Positions 9,621 through 18,603 of a DNA stretch of 64,000 bases are shown piece by piece. The translations under genes were made by a program, and so were the position numbers. The notes beneath the pieces are model-generated. The model did not search any database. It saw nothing but the letters and a program-made list of their open reading frames with translations, and was not told where the DNA came from. Source of the DNA: Symbiodinium natans. Taxonomy: Eukaryota > Sar > Dinophyceae > Suessiales > Symbiodiniaceae. The stretch covers positions 25,001 to 89,000 of the forward strand of contig CAJNDS010002628.1 in assembly GCA_905221605.1 (NCBI GenBank). Direction: 5' to 3'. Position 1 is the first letter of the stretch. Every line of letters starts with the position of its first letter.

Positions 9621-12600
9621 TGTTTTCCAGGGCAACAACGTCCAGGACGAAAACCACGATCACGCCATTTTCGCCGAACTAGGATCAAGCCCCGCTAGTA
9701 TGGAGGCCGGGAAAATCATAGATGTGTTTGGTAGCCAACCCGGGTACGTCAAACAGCAGGCTGATGGCATCGCTGCATACACACAAGCCCTTTTTAAAGG
9801 CATCGAAACGTGGGTCCGCCTCCCTCGAAACAGATGGCCTAAAGAATGGTCTGGGTATGAAGATCCTGTTTGCCCACTCAGGCTCGCCTTGTACGGCCAC
9901 CCTGACTCAGGTGGTATCTGGGAAAGGTACTGTACCGAACAGTTAGAGAGTGTTGGTTTTACTGCAGTTCTACCCGACATTTGGCATTCTGTATTCTACC
10001 ATGCTGAACTAGATTTGTTGCTTGTTGTGTACGTTGATGACTTCAAGATGGCCGGCCCCCAAGACAAAATCAACAAAGGTTGGGAGTTGATCGCTAAGGT
10101 GATTGACATGGAACCAGCCGAGGTCTTGGGACGGTACTTCGGGTGTCATCACGTTGAGCAAAATCAGGTCCAGCTTTCACGGGAGGACCACCCATTTGCT
10201 TACGTCTTCGACAAGAAGCACGCTAGCCCAGCTGCCGACTACCAAGTCCGGCCGAACCGCAAAGAGGACTTCTGGGAGGTCGACGCTGAGTTAGCTGCAG
10301 TCGTTAGGCATCACATCTATCCTCGTAGGAAACTTTATGTGCCTACGCAGGACGACGTGTCGAAATTTCCCCACATAAGCTGTCAACGAATCACGGTGTT
10401 TGATGATGGTAGGGACCCTATCCATGATGACTTGAATCAGGGGGGCCCCGCGGACCAATCAGGTTGGTGGACTGGGAGAACATATTTCCCTATCACAGAG
10501 GTCAGTGACGAGGACTTTTCTCATGCTCTCGCAGCTAAGCACAATAAACCTAAGCGGTCCAAAGCCGAAGCTAAACGAGAAGCACGACAGAGTAAGTTCA
10601 AGAGCACTGAATCTATCAGTCAGGGAAAGACCCCTTCCATGACTGTACCCGTGAACGTTGTGTACTACGACATGCGGGATTTCTTGGTGTCATGTGTTGA
10701 TAGGTACTGTGAGTTGGCCAAGGTCGACAAGAAATCCCTGAAGCACGTAGCGACTCCTTTTCATGAGAACCGGGTAGCAAAAGTTCTGGAGAACAATGAA
10801 CCTAGTGGTAAGCTGCAACCTATTGCTAGCCGCGTACTCATGAAGATTTTGTTCGCTGCGAGAATGGCCAGGTGGGACTTGTTACGCGCCACTCAGGCAC
10901 TGGCATCCAGAGTCACCAAGTGGTCTCGCGACTGTGACGTTGCTTTGCACAGGTTGATCAGTTACATAAACTCTTCTCTTGAAGTTCGGATGAGGGGATT
11001 CATAGGGGATCGCATTCAGGATTGTAAGTTGTGGATGTTCTGCGATGCTGACCACGCTGGTAGCCACGACAGTAAATCCACTTCAGGCTGTGCCCTTTAC
11101 TTGGTAGGCCCCAATACTTACTTTCCCCTAAATGCTTTTTCCAAGAAACAGACCAGCATCACCACTTCAAGTACTGAGAGTGAGGTTGTGGCTGCCAACC
11201 AAGGTATTCGTGCCCAGGGTCTGCCCAGCCTCAGTCTTTGGATTTTCCTGTGGCGTGAGGTTGCGAGTAGGACCGCCAGCTACCAAGCTAGGCCGAAAAC
11301 CAAACCTAACCAAAGGGAAAACGACGTCATTGCACGCATTGATCCTGAACTTGATGAGATCCGTTATGGTGAGTGTAGGGCAGATGGACGAAGCGTTTCC
11401 GATTTAAACGGCCTCAAGGTCCACCTTAGTCCCAAGTTTGCTGTTCAACTCCTTGAGGACAACCAAGCTACCATCACTATTCTCCTCAAAGGTGACAGCG
11501 AAAAACTACGTCACACCGATCGGACTCAACGCATTTCGTTTGCTTGGATCAAACAACAGTTCGAGCGTAACTTCTTCGAAATGATTAATGTTGACACCAA
11601 AGAGCAAGTAGCTGATATCTTTACCAAACCTTTCGCCGACCGAGGTAAATGGGAACATGCTCTAAGGCTCATCGCGCACGTCGATGCTCCTCTTCAGGGG
11701 GGACGGCAGTCTAAGGCACACGAGTCCGATGCTCATCTCATCAACGAGCCTGTCGTTCATGCTCACCCTGTGGTGAAGCCGTCGGGCGATCCTTGCGCAG
11801 TCGCAGCTGAGCTTACCAAGGACCGTGACTTCAGTACTAAGGCTTTGTTGCGTGTAGCCCAGATCATGTACCCCAACAAAACCAAGCGAAAGATGATTAA
11901 GCTTGACAATCGCAGCTACTACCATATCTTTGGGCAGTGGTCTTACGGAGGAATGCAAGGGGTGACTAAGGCAACACGTCGGTGGCCTCAGATTGCCCGC
12001 TTCCTAAATGGAGTTGTACAAGCCCATGCTCCTAAGGACTTCACATGGAACTCGGTGTTGCTTAATAGCTGTACTAGTGCCTCTGTGCACAAGGACCATG
12101 GGAATGCCAAGGATAGCATGAGCTTTGCCCTCAGTGTTGGGGATTTCAAAGATGGTGAACTGTGGTTTGCGGACCCCCTTGTCTCATCTGAAGATGCTAT
12201 TGTTAGGGTCGGCCCCAATGGTAAGCGCCTTAAGGGTCGTGCTGTGTCCACCCTGAACCGAGCCATCATCTTTGATCCGCGAAATCTACACTGTGTGTTA
12301 CCTTTCACTGGAACACGTTTCTCCATTGTTGCGTACACCTCCCGATCACAAGACGCACTGCAAGATCAAGAGCTCAATTCTTTGAAGTCGCTTGGATTCA
12401 GGCTGCCCCCACGTGCGGCCAGCGCTGCTTCTGCCCGAGAATACTCGAGGCCGTTGGGGTTCAAACGAATCATAGTCGAGTTTTGTTGCTCCCCCAACAG
12501 CAAACTAGGGCAGGATCGTAGCGCACGTCAAGGATGTTATGTGTTGCGAGTCACCAGTGAGGATGACGTCTTGAAAGACTCTACATTGACTTCAATTGTT

Positions 12601-14466
12601 CAGAAAATTAGTACCCTCTGCGACGAGGGGGGAGCATCTAAGCCAATTTTAGTTTATGCGTCGCTTCCGTGTACTGGTGGCTGTCCGTGGAATCGCATGA
12701 CGCCTGACAGCCCAAAGTGGGAACAGCGTCAGGAACTGTTTTGCAAACTCCTCAAGCAGTTCCGAAAATTCATTAGGAAGCTCAAAGAGTACAAACCACA
12801 GGTTGCCTTCGAACTCCCTAAGGATTGCGACTATTGGAAGTGGGACCATGTTCAGCATATGGTTAATGACCTTGGACTTGAGTTCTACCGCTGCGATGGT
12901 TGCATGTTGGGGATTACGAATCACCAAGGATTACCACTAAGGAAAGCTTGGACCATTGCGTCGTCGATTCCATTGCAGCGGCTGGCAGCGCACAAGTGTG
13001 ATCGCAGTCATGTTCATGGCGAGTCTAGAGGCCAGGACCTTAAGGACAGTGAGAACTATTCACATGCCATGACTGATTGCATCCACATTGATTGGAAAAG
13101 CTTTTGCGATAGGCGTTCTAATTATGCGGCATGTGCACAACAACAATTTTCGTGTAACCACAAACACGTTTGCACTCGCAAAACTGAACAAACTAACGCA
13201 TTAGCTGCCTGCTGCATTCTCGCGGCAGAGTTCTGCGCGCCGGACATGGAAGCCACCAACGCTGGAATCGTGGCACCGACGGAGGTCCTGCGCCAGTGGT
13301 GGGATCGGCGGTTATGGGAGACTTCATTGTCTTCCGAATACCGCACCATGGCGCCTTTCCAGGAGGATGAAGCCAGCGTGAACAACTTCTACAAGTATTT
13401 GCCGCGGCCACTGGCATGCGAATATGCCCTCAGTGACGTCAGGGAGGCTGGTTTGGTGGCCAAAATCGGAAAGCTCACCGATCAAGGCTTGGCCATGCTC
13501 CAGCCCGAGTCTACTCGAGGCCGTTTGCGCTACCTTGTCATCGTCGCAGACTCTACAACTACGTTCCTCACTGAAGGAAATTGGAAGACAGATCTGCTGG
13601 CAGACATCAAGGCCAACCGCGGCAATGCCTTCCCACATCATCTTGGCGTTGAGTACATTCCTACATGGGGTGCGAATCTCACGCGGCTCGTTGAGCTCGC
13701 CGTGGGAAAAATCACCCAACTGGAGCGTGAAACTGGCGCCAGTGGTCAGGTGAGCATTGACCTCATGATGATCTGGAACGGGAACGAGTTCGTCGGCGAA
13801 AGAGGTCTGTTTTTGGACCCAGGCTTCAAGAGCAAGACGGAGTGGCTTCGTGGTTACCCGCACATGGCAAAGGGGAGCTGGGAGTTCATTGGACCAAAGG
13901 TTCTCCGGGAGATAGGCAAGTTGGCGGATCTACAGTCACGGGCGTCAGTGGGTACTGTGCTGCTCACGTCTGCGACCGACGCTGCCAACTACTACCTCCC
14001 GCGCGATTGGGGTACCATCATGGCGGATTTGCTCGACTACGCCGCCCAACTTGGGCTGGCCGTCAAGCATTTCAATACGCCTGCGAGCCAGATCCGCAAA
14101 TTCGACCACTTTCACTTCCAGGAGGACAGCGCCTATCGTTTGCAGCTGTTGAGGTGGTTGGGTTTTACCGCCAGGATTATGGTCCTTCGTCACCAATGCT
14201 CCTTTTTCAAGGAAGCCGACATCGACCTGGTCCTGCAGAACTACGGCCACGTCTCAAAGCCTAACGTCAAGTTCGCTGTGGACGTGCAGGTGGAGGAGAA
14301 GCTCCTGAACCACTTCCGTAGAGGAAGAGTAGAGCCCACACATCAGCCGCTTGTCGAGGCTGACCCGTGGGACGACATCTACTTCCAAGGACCCCAGGAG
14401 CAGTTCCCCGACACCGCGCCGAACCACTTTGTCCACCGGGACTTCAAGGACCACGTTCACCTATGA
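9604..14466 (+). CDS. pol: Pol segment 3: RT, RNase H and three added enzyme-like domains
   Basis: About 1620 codons. Residues below count from the first codon of this open frame at 9193; the part before about 138 is out of frame with the true product. Reverse transcriptase: WKGRSVFQGN (139-148) and catalytic YVDD (280-283). RNase H: Asp618 (CDADHAG), Glu662 (STESE), Asp756 (LEDNQ), ending near DIFTKPF (about 815). Then 2OG-Fe(II) oxygenase-like: His966-x-Asp968, His1033, Arg1042. Methyltransferase-like: VEFCCSPNSKLG (about 1097), SLPCTGG with Cys1160, FELP with Glu1207. SGNH-hydrolase-like: VADS with Ser1454, WNGNE with Asn1531, DHFH (Asp1638, His1641). Copia pol normally ends after RNase H. 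It ends at TGA 14464-14466, after which the same frame stays open into the next ORF. Confidence 0.8.
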   Translation, partial: NWKGRSVFQGNNVQDENHDHAIFAELGSSPASMEAGKIIDVFGSQPGYVKQQADGIAAYTQALFKGIETWVRLPRNRWPKEWSGYEDPVCPLRLALYGHPDSGGIWERYCTEQLESVGFTAVLPDIWHSVFYHAELDLLLVVYVDDFKMAGPQDKINKGWELIAKVIDMEPAEVLGRYFGCHHVEQNQVQLSREDHPFAYVFDKKHASPAADYQVRPNRKEDFWEVDAELAAVVRHHIYPRRKLYVPTQDDVSKFPHISCQRITVFDDGRDPIHDDLNQGGPADQSGWWTGRTYFPITEVSDEDFSHALAAKHNKPKRSKAEAKREARQSKFKSTESISQGKTPSMTVPVNVVYYDMRDFLVSCVDRYCELAKVDKKSLKHVATPFHENRVAKVLENNEPSGKLQPIASRVLMKILFAARMARWDLLRATQALASRVTKWSRDCDVALHRLISYINSSLEVRMRGFIGDRIQDCKLWMFCDADHAGSHDSKSTSGCALYLVGPNTYFPLNAFSKKQTSITTSSTESEVVAANQGIRAQGLPSLSLWIFLWREVASRTASYQARPKTKPNQRENDVIARIDPELDEIRYGECRADGRSVSDLNGLKVHLSPKFAVQLLEDNQATITILLKGDSEKLRHTDRTQRISFAWIKQQFERNFFEMINVDTKEQVADIFTKPFADRGKWEHALRLIAHVDAPLQGGRQSKAHESDAHLINEPVVHAHPVVKPSGDPCAVAAELTKDRDFSTKALLRVAQIMYPNKTKRKMIKLDNRSYYHIFGQWSYGGMQGVTKATRRWPQIARFLNGVVQAHAPKDFTWNSVLLNSCTSASVHKDHGNAKDSMSFALSVGDFKDGELWFADPLVSSEDAIVRVGPNGKRLKGRAVSTLNRAIIFDPRNLHCVLPFTGTRFSIVAYTSRSQDALQDQELNSLKSLGFRLPPRAASAASAREYSRPLGFKRIIVEFCCSPNSKLGQDRSARQGCYVLRVTSEDDVLKDSTLTSIVQKISTLCDEGGASKPILVYASLPCTGGCPWNRMTPDSPKWEQRQELFCKLLKQFRKFIRKLKEYKPQVAFELPKDCDYWKWDHVQHMVNDLGLEFYRCDGCMLGITNHQGLPLRKAWTIASSIPLQRLAAHKCDRSHVHGESRGQDLKDSENYSHAMTDCIHIDWKSFCDRRSNYAACAQQQFSCNHKHVCTRKTEQTNALAACCILAAEFCAPDMEATNAGIVAPTEVLRQWWDRRLWETSLSSEYRTMAPFQEDEASVNNFYKYLPRPLACEYALSDVREAGLVAKIGKLTDQGLAMLQPESTRGRLRYLVIVADSTTTFLTEGNWKTDLLADIKANRGNAFPHHLGVEYIPTWGANLTRLVELAVGKITQLERETGASGQVSIDLMMIWNGNEFVGERGLFLDPGFKSKTEWLRGYPHMAKGSWEFIGPKVLREIGKLADLQSRASVGTVLLTSATDAANYYLPRDWGTIMADLLDYAAQLGLAVKHFNTPASQIRKFDHFHFQEDSAYRLQLLRWLGFTARIMVLRHQCSFFKEADIDLVLQNYGHVSKPNVKFAVDVQVEEKLLNHFRRGRVEPTHQPLVEADPWDDIYFQGPQEQFPDTAPNHFVHRDFKDHVHL

Positions 14467-14502
14467 GATGGGGAATATGTTACCCGCGAGGACTACGACG
14501 AG

Positions 14503-16662
14503 ATGATCAAGAAGAGCGAGGAAAATGCCCCCCGCCCAGGGGAGGCCGTCGCTGTTCCGTCATCGTCGTCAACGGCGCGGGAGACTAAGGAGAAGCTTTT
14601 GGCCAGGGGGGAGGTCTACAGTCGTCAGCGGACCGACCCTGAGTCCAGTGCGCCCAAGCGGGCAAAGAAGGGCCCACGCGAGGCTGCCTACGACGAGCCC
14701 ATCAAGTCCGGCTACTACACAACCGATGACGATTGGTGCCTCGTCGACATGCTGGGCCTCGACTGGGACACAATCCATTTATGCCCACCGGAAGGTGAGG
14801 CCGAGTGGATTGACATCCTTCAGGACGAGATGCCGAACTTCAAGTATATCCACATTCCCCAGCATCACAAGACTGCCTTGTCCGGTATTGTCCGCGGCAA
14901 GATCGTCTCAGGTCTGCAGGGCGATGGATTGTGGTGCTCTACAAGGAAGATCCTCGAGGCCTGGAACAAGAAGACGAACAAGGATTATGGCCTCGGGATG
15001 CTCCTCACTGTCGTCAAGAACGACAACCGCAGCAGGTTCCAGCTGCGAATTGACCGCAACCACCCCCTCGCCGAGTACTACGGCCTAGAAGGGTACCCTA
15101 CCCTTATTCGGGCGAACCAAGGCATCTCCAAAGATGCTATGAAAGGGGTGCCCGACTCGATCCTTGCGGAGGCCTGGTTCAGCATGATCCCAGAAGCAGA
15201 GATGGATGAGCATTCTGCCACCTGGGAAGGTCGGCCGGTTTTGCCCCTGGAGAAGATTCCACGCAGGCTCTACCACCGCACCTACAAGGATCGAGCCTTC
15301 GCCATCTTGGACTCCTGCTTTATCCCCGGGCACCACACCGAGAATGCCTTTGTGTATTTTGCCGACCGGGAGGTAGGGCCGGGAGAAAATGTCCCTGGCG
15401 TGAGGAGCGATCGCCCCGTGGAGATCGTCATCAACACCATGGAGGCCCTCAGGCAGGGCGCTGGACTGTTTTACTCTCGGTCCGAAGGCGTCCTCTGCCG
15501 AGAGGCTATCTCCGGGTCCACGGTCCTCTACATCCGCGACACAAGGACCGATGAAATTTTGTGGTCTGCCGCGGATGGACCCGAAGGACTGGAGGAGGAA
15601 GAGAATGCCCCTCATGTAGAGGAGGCCGAATCTTCCGGAAGCATGGTCGTTGAAGCCGTGGGACCCCTCCAAGGAGTACAAGAGGAGCCTGATGTCGAGC
15701 ATGAAGAAGCCCCATTGGTCAAGGAGGAGTTCGATGTTCCCATCCTTGAGGAGGTCGAGGACATCGTTCCTGAACTTCCACCTCTACACGTTCGCTTCAA
15801 CACCGACGCCGATGTCATCGAGGTGTCGCCTTCAGGAAGGAACCGTTTGACTGAAGGTCAGTTGCAAGTGGTCCCTGATGAAGGAGTGGCTACCCGCTCT
15901 ACGGCACCGGCAACACAAGCGCCGCGTCCTGGATGGAACAGGGGAATCACGCAGATTCAGTGCGTCAATTGTGGCAAGCTTCGTCTCGAAGGTCAGCACA
16001 AGTGTTTCCACTGCGGCTACTACGTCACCCGTGGGGCCACCCAGAGTGCCTTCAGAATGTGGATGGCGCGTGAGCGCTCCCATGTCTTGGACGCCCTGGC
16101 AGAGCAGTTTGGAAAGGGCCTTTGGGAGATGGATGCCGCGAAGATTCGCCAGGCCGCTGGAACGCATGATTTGAGGGGACAGCAGAGCGTAGATGGCCGA
16201 GCTATCATGTTGGCACGCCAAAATCTCAAAGGCATCATGAAGCACGGCTACACGTCGATGGTGGACAAGTTCGATCAGGACGACACCTACGCGATCCACG
16301 CTATCAAGGGCGGCTGGACGAGAAGGCGGCTCACTATTCAGGACTGCGTGGCGTGCGCTTATCTTCCCAATCAAGGTCGTTCCCGCGAACAACGTGAGTT
16401 GGGCTACGGCTCCAACAAGGCCTGGGAGAATAAAAAGGTCAATCATGAGGGCCTGGCTCGCATGGCGTTCTTCGACAAGAATGCCGACGATCTCGTCCTG
16501 GCCGGCCTCATCGACGACCCCAACCTCGAACCTATGGGCTACGCTTGGCTCGGCAACTTCATGGGCGTGAAGGAGTTCGCCCGGATCATCCGCGTCACCC
16601 GTGCGGTTTCCCACATCCTCACCTTTACGGAGGGCATCATTGGCATCCCGGACTTCGATGAG
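14503..16662 (+). CDS. Tpt1/KptA-like ORF, first copy, cut by gap
   Basis: First 720 codons of the protein seen complete at 25153-27663. In the same frame as pol segment 3, separated from it by one TGA and 36 open bases. It differs from the second copy at codon 202 (Ile here, Thr there). The sequence stops at the run of N; any reading across the gap into Gag sequence is an artefact of N translation. Confidence 0.75.
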
Positions 16663-16762
16663 NNNNNNNNNNNNNNNNNNNNNNNNNNNNNNNNNNNNNN
16701 NNNNNNNNNNNNNNNNNNNNNNNNNNNNNNNNNNNNNNNNNNNNNNNNNNNNNNNNNNNNNN
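16663..16762. other. assembly gap, exactly 100 N
   Basis: A run of 100 N, a conventional size for a gap of unknown length. Left edge corresponds to position 27312 of the second copy, right edge to 6113 of the first. If a true tandem sharing a central LTR exists, the hidden sequence would be about 3.0 kb (646 bp of 3' end, one LTR, and 3925-6112). Confidence 0.98.
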
Positions 16763-17085
16763 CCCCGAAGAAGAAACAGGTCTGCACGTTTTGGAAGAAG
16801 GGAAAGTGCACTAGGGGAGATAAGTGTCGTTTCTTGCATAGGGAACCGAGCCCTGCTCCCCCAGGTGGTGAAAACGCAGCCCCGGCCCCTAAGGGCCCAG
16901 ACAAACCAAGGTCCCCGTCACCCGCGCCAACGCGCAGGAAACCAAGCCGTGGACGCTCTAAGGAAAAGGATAGGAAGGCCGCATGCTGCATCTCGCTTGC
17001 GGCTGCAGCCTCAGCTGGTCCTGATGAGAGTGAACCACAAGATGGGGACGAAGACTACTGGGAAGTAGACTTCAAAAAGGGGTGA
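16763..17085 (+). CDS. gag: Gag C-terminal fragment (second copy)
   Basis: Identical to the last 107 codons of the gag at 3988-6435, beginning inside the stretch before the second CCCH finger. It keeps that finger and the acid-rich tail, and lacks the coiled coil and capsid region because the contig begins here. Confidence 0.85.
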
Positions 17086-17119
17086 AGCTGTTAGGCACCA
17101 TCTGAAGTACAGAAGTACT

Positions 17120-18070
17120 ATGTACAAGCCCGAAGTGTCATGTCCTGTTGCTCTTGAAAGGTTGAAGGGTAAGGCCAAAGTGATCAAGACGCTTCCCATT
17201 TCTCCGTACATTGCAAAGGAGAACTGGGACTGGAAAGAGGGAAGAGGGGGAACCGGCGATAGGACGCCGTGGACCGGCAAGACTGTTTTCAAGATCAAAG
17301 AACAAAACAAGAAGGTCAGGTTTTCCGACAAACCCAAAGTCAGGGAAATCCCCTTTGAGGGAAAGGGGTACAAACATTCCTACAAAGTTCGCAGGTACAA
17401 TACTTGCTATGCTGATGCGGAAAACTGCCCTAAGCCTGACGCTAATGACCTTCAGGTTGCAATTAGGAACGCAAGGGAACTCAAGATGCTTCTTGCCCGG
17501 CATGAGGGGGGAGAGAAAACCGATTGCCACTTAGAGTGTGATGAGCCTGATTCTCTCATGTGTGGGATGTGCAAGCACGTCGTTGAGAGCTCAGAGATCG
17601 CTTGTCCAGGGATCGCCACACCCTTAGAATTCCTTGCTGACACAGGAAGCGAGGAGGACCTTATCAGCGATGCTGATCGTGCTATGTACTTCGGCGAAGA
17701 GCCAGTAGGCAATGCAACACGACAAGTGAATCTCATCACCGCTAGTGGTAACGTCAAAGGTGACAAGTCGGTTAGGATCGACTTCCCGGAGTTTGGCAAA
17801 GAGCTAGGGTTCTATGTTCTCAACAGCACCCCTCCTGTTTGCTCCGTAGGCAGAAGGTGCATGGAGGACGGTTATGAGTTCCACTGGTACCCCAAAAGGC
17901 CGCCTTACTTTGTTGCGCCCAATGGTCAAAGACTAAGGTGTAGAATGAGAGGTATGGTCCCAGTGCTAGGGGGAGGAGCAATGGCCGCTCCAAGCACTAA
18001 GGAGGAAGCCTCAAGTTCTCTCGGACGACCAATTTTGTCCGAGGGTTTTCAGAAAACTGCCGCCCAATAG
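17120..18070 (+). CDS. pro: aspartic protease ORF, second copy
   Basis: Copy of 6470-7420 with the catalytic D-T-G intact at codons 174-176. About 10 substitutions against the first copy fall in its first 400 bases, giving V/I, T/I, K/R, M/T and C/S changes; the rest is identical. Same frame relations: +1 to gag, ending in TAG inside the overlapping integrase frame. Confidence 0.8.
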   Translation: MYKPEVSCPVALERLKGKAKVIKTLPISPYIAKENWDWKEGRGGTGDRTPWTGKTVFKIKEQNKKVRFSDKPKVREIPFEGKGYKHSYKVRRYNTCYADAENCPKPDANDLQVAIRNARELKMLLARHEGGEKTDCHLECDEPDSLMCGMCKHVVESSEIACPGIATPLEFLADTGSEEDLISDADRAMYFGEEPVGNATRQVNLITASGNVKGDKSVRIDFPEFGKELGFYVLNSTPPVCSVGRRCMEDGYEFHWYPKRPPYFVAPNGQRLRCRMRGMVPVLGGGAMAAPSTKEEASSSLGRPILSEGFQKTAAQ

Positions 18071-18603
18071 GGCCGGCCGAGGCTTTCGCAGGAGCAGCAG
18101 AGGAGCGAGATCCAGTGGTCGAGCACCCCGATCCTGAGATCTCCGCAGCCATCAATGAGGTGCCGCCGATAGATATCCCCAAAGAGAAGCTCAAAAGACC
18201 AGGTTGGGTTTCGCACCCAAATGCTAAGTACTTGATTGTCGGACACAAACCAAAGACGTTTCGTACTGCTACACCAAGGTTTCCAAGATGCGAAGTCAGA
18301 TCTACTTGGTTGTTCAGGGAAGGTTCTTGGGTCAAGGTTGAGGATAAAGTGAATGTCAGGGAGCTTGACAACAAAGTTGCCCGACTGGAGGGTAATCCAA
18401 TCCTGAGCCTCACTATCTTCGAAGACCCCGACGTTGAACCTGACAGTGACAACGAAGGAAACGCCCGCAGTCTTGCAGAGGCCGATCTGAAAGCTGAAGC
18501 CAAATCTGTTGAGCACTTGTTCTCGCACAGGCCCAAGAATCCGTTCTGTGAGGTATGTCAGCGCGCAAAGATGTTGGCTCCCCAAGCCCGCAAAAGGGGG
18601 GCT
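18001..18603 (+). CDS. Pol segment 1, second copy
   Basis: Same as 7351-7953 except one C-to-T change near 18115. Keeps the HHCC motif and the A4G6 run at which the frame changes to the integrase core. Confidence 0.6.

Noticed and set aside
15832-16839. Long minus-strand frames inside the retroelement, for example 15832-16839 and 26482-27540
   Set aside because: They mirror the GC-rich coding strand of the Tpt1-like ORF and one runs through the N gap; no motif and no start context.
16600-17068. Frames translating across the run of N into Gag sequence
   Set aside because: They join two contigs through unknown bases and are an artefact.
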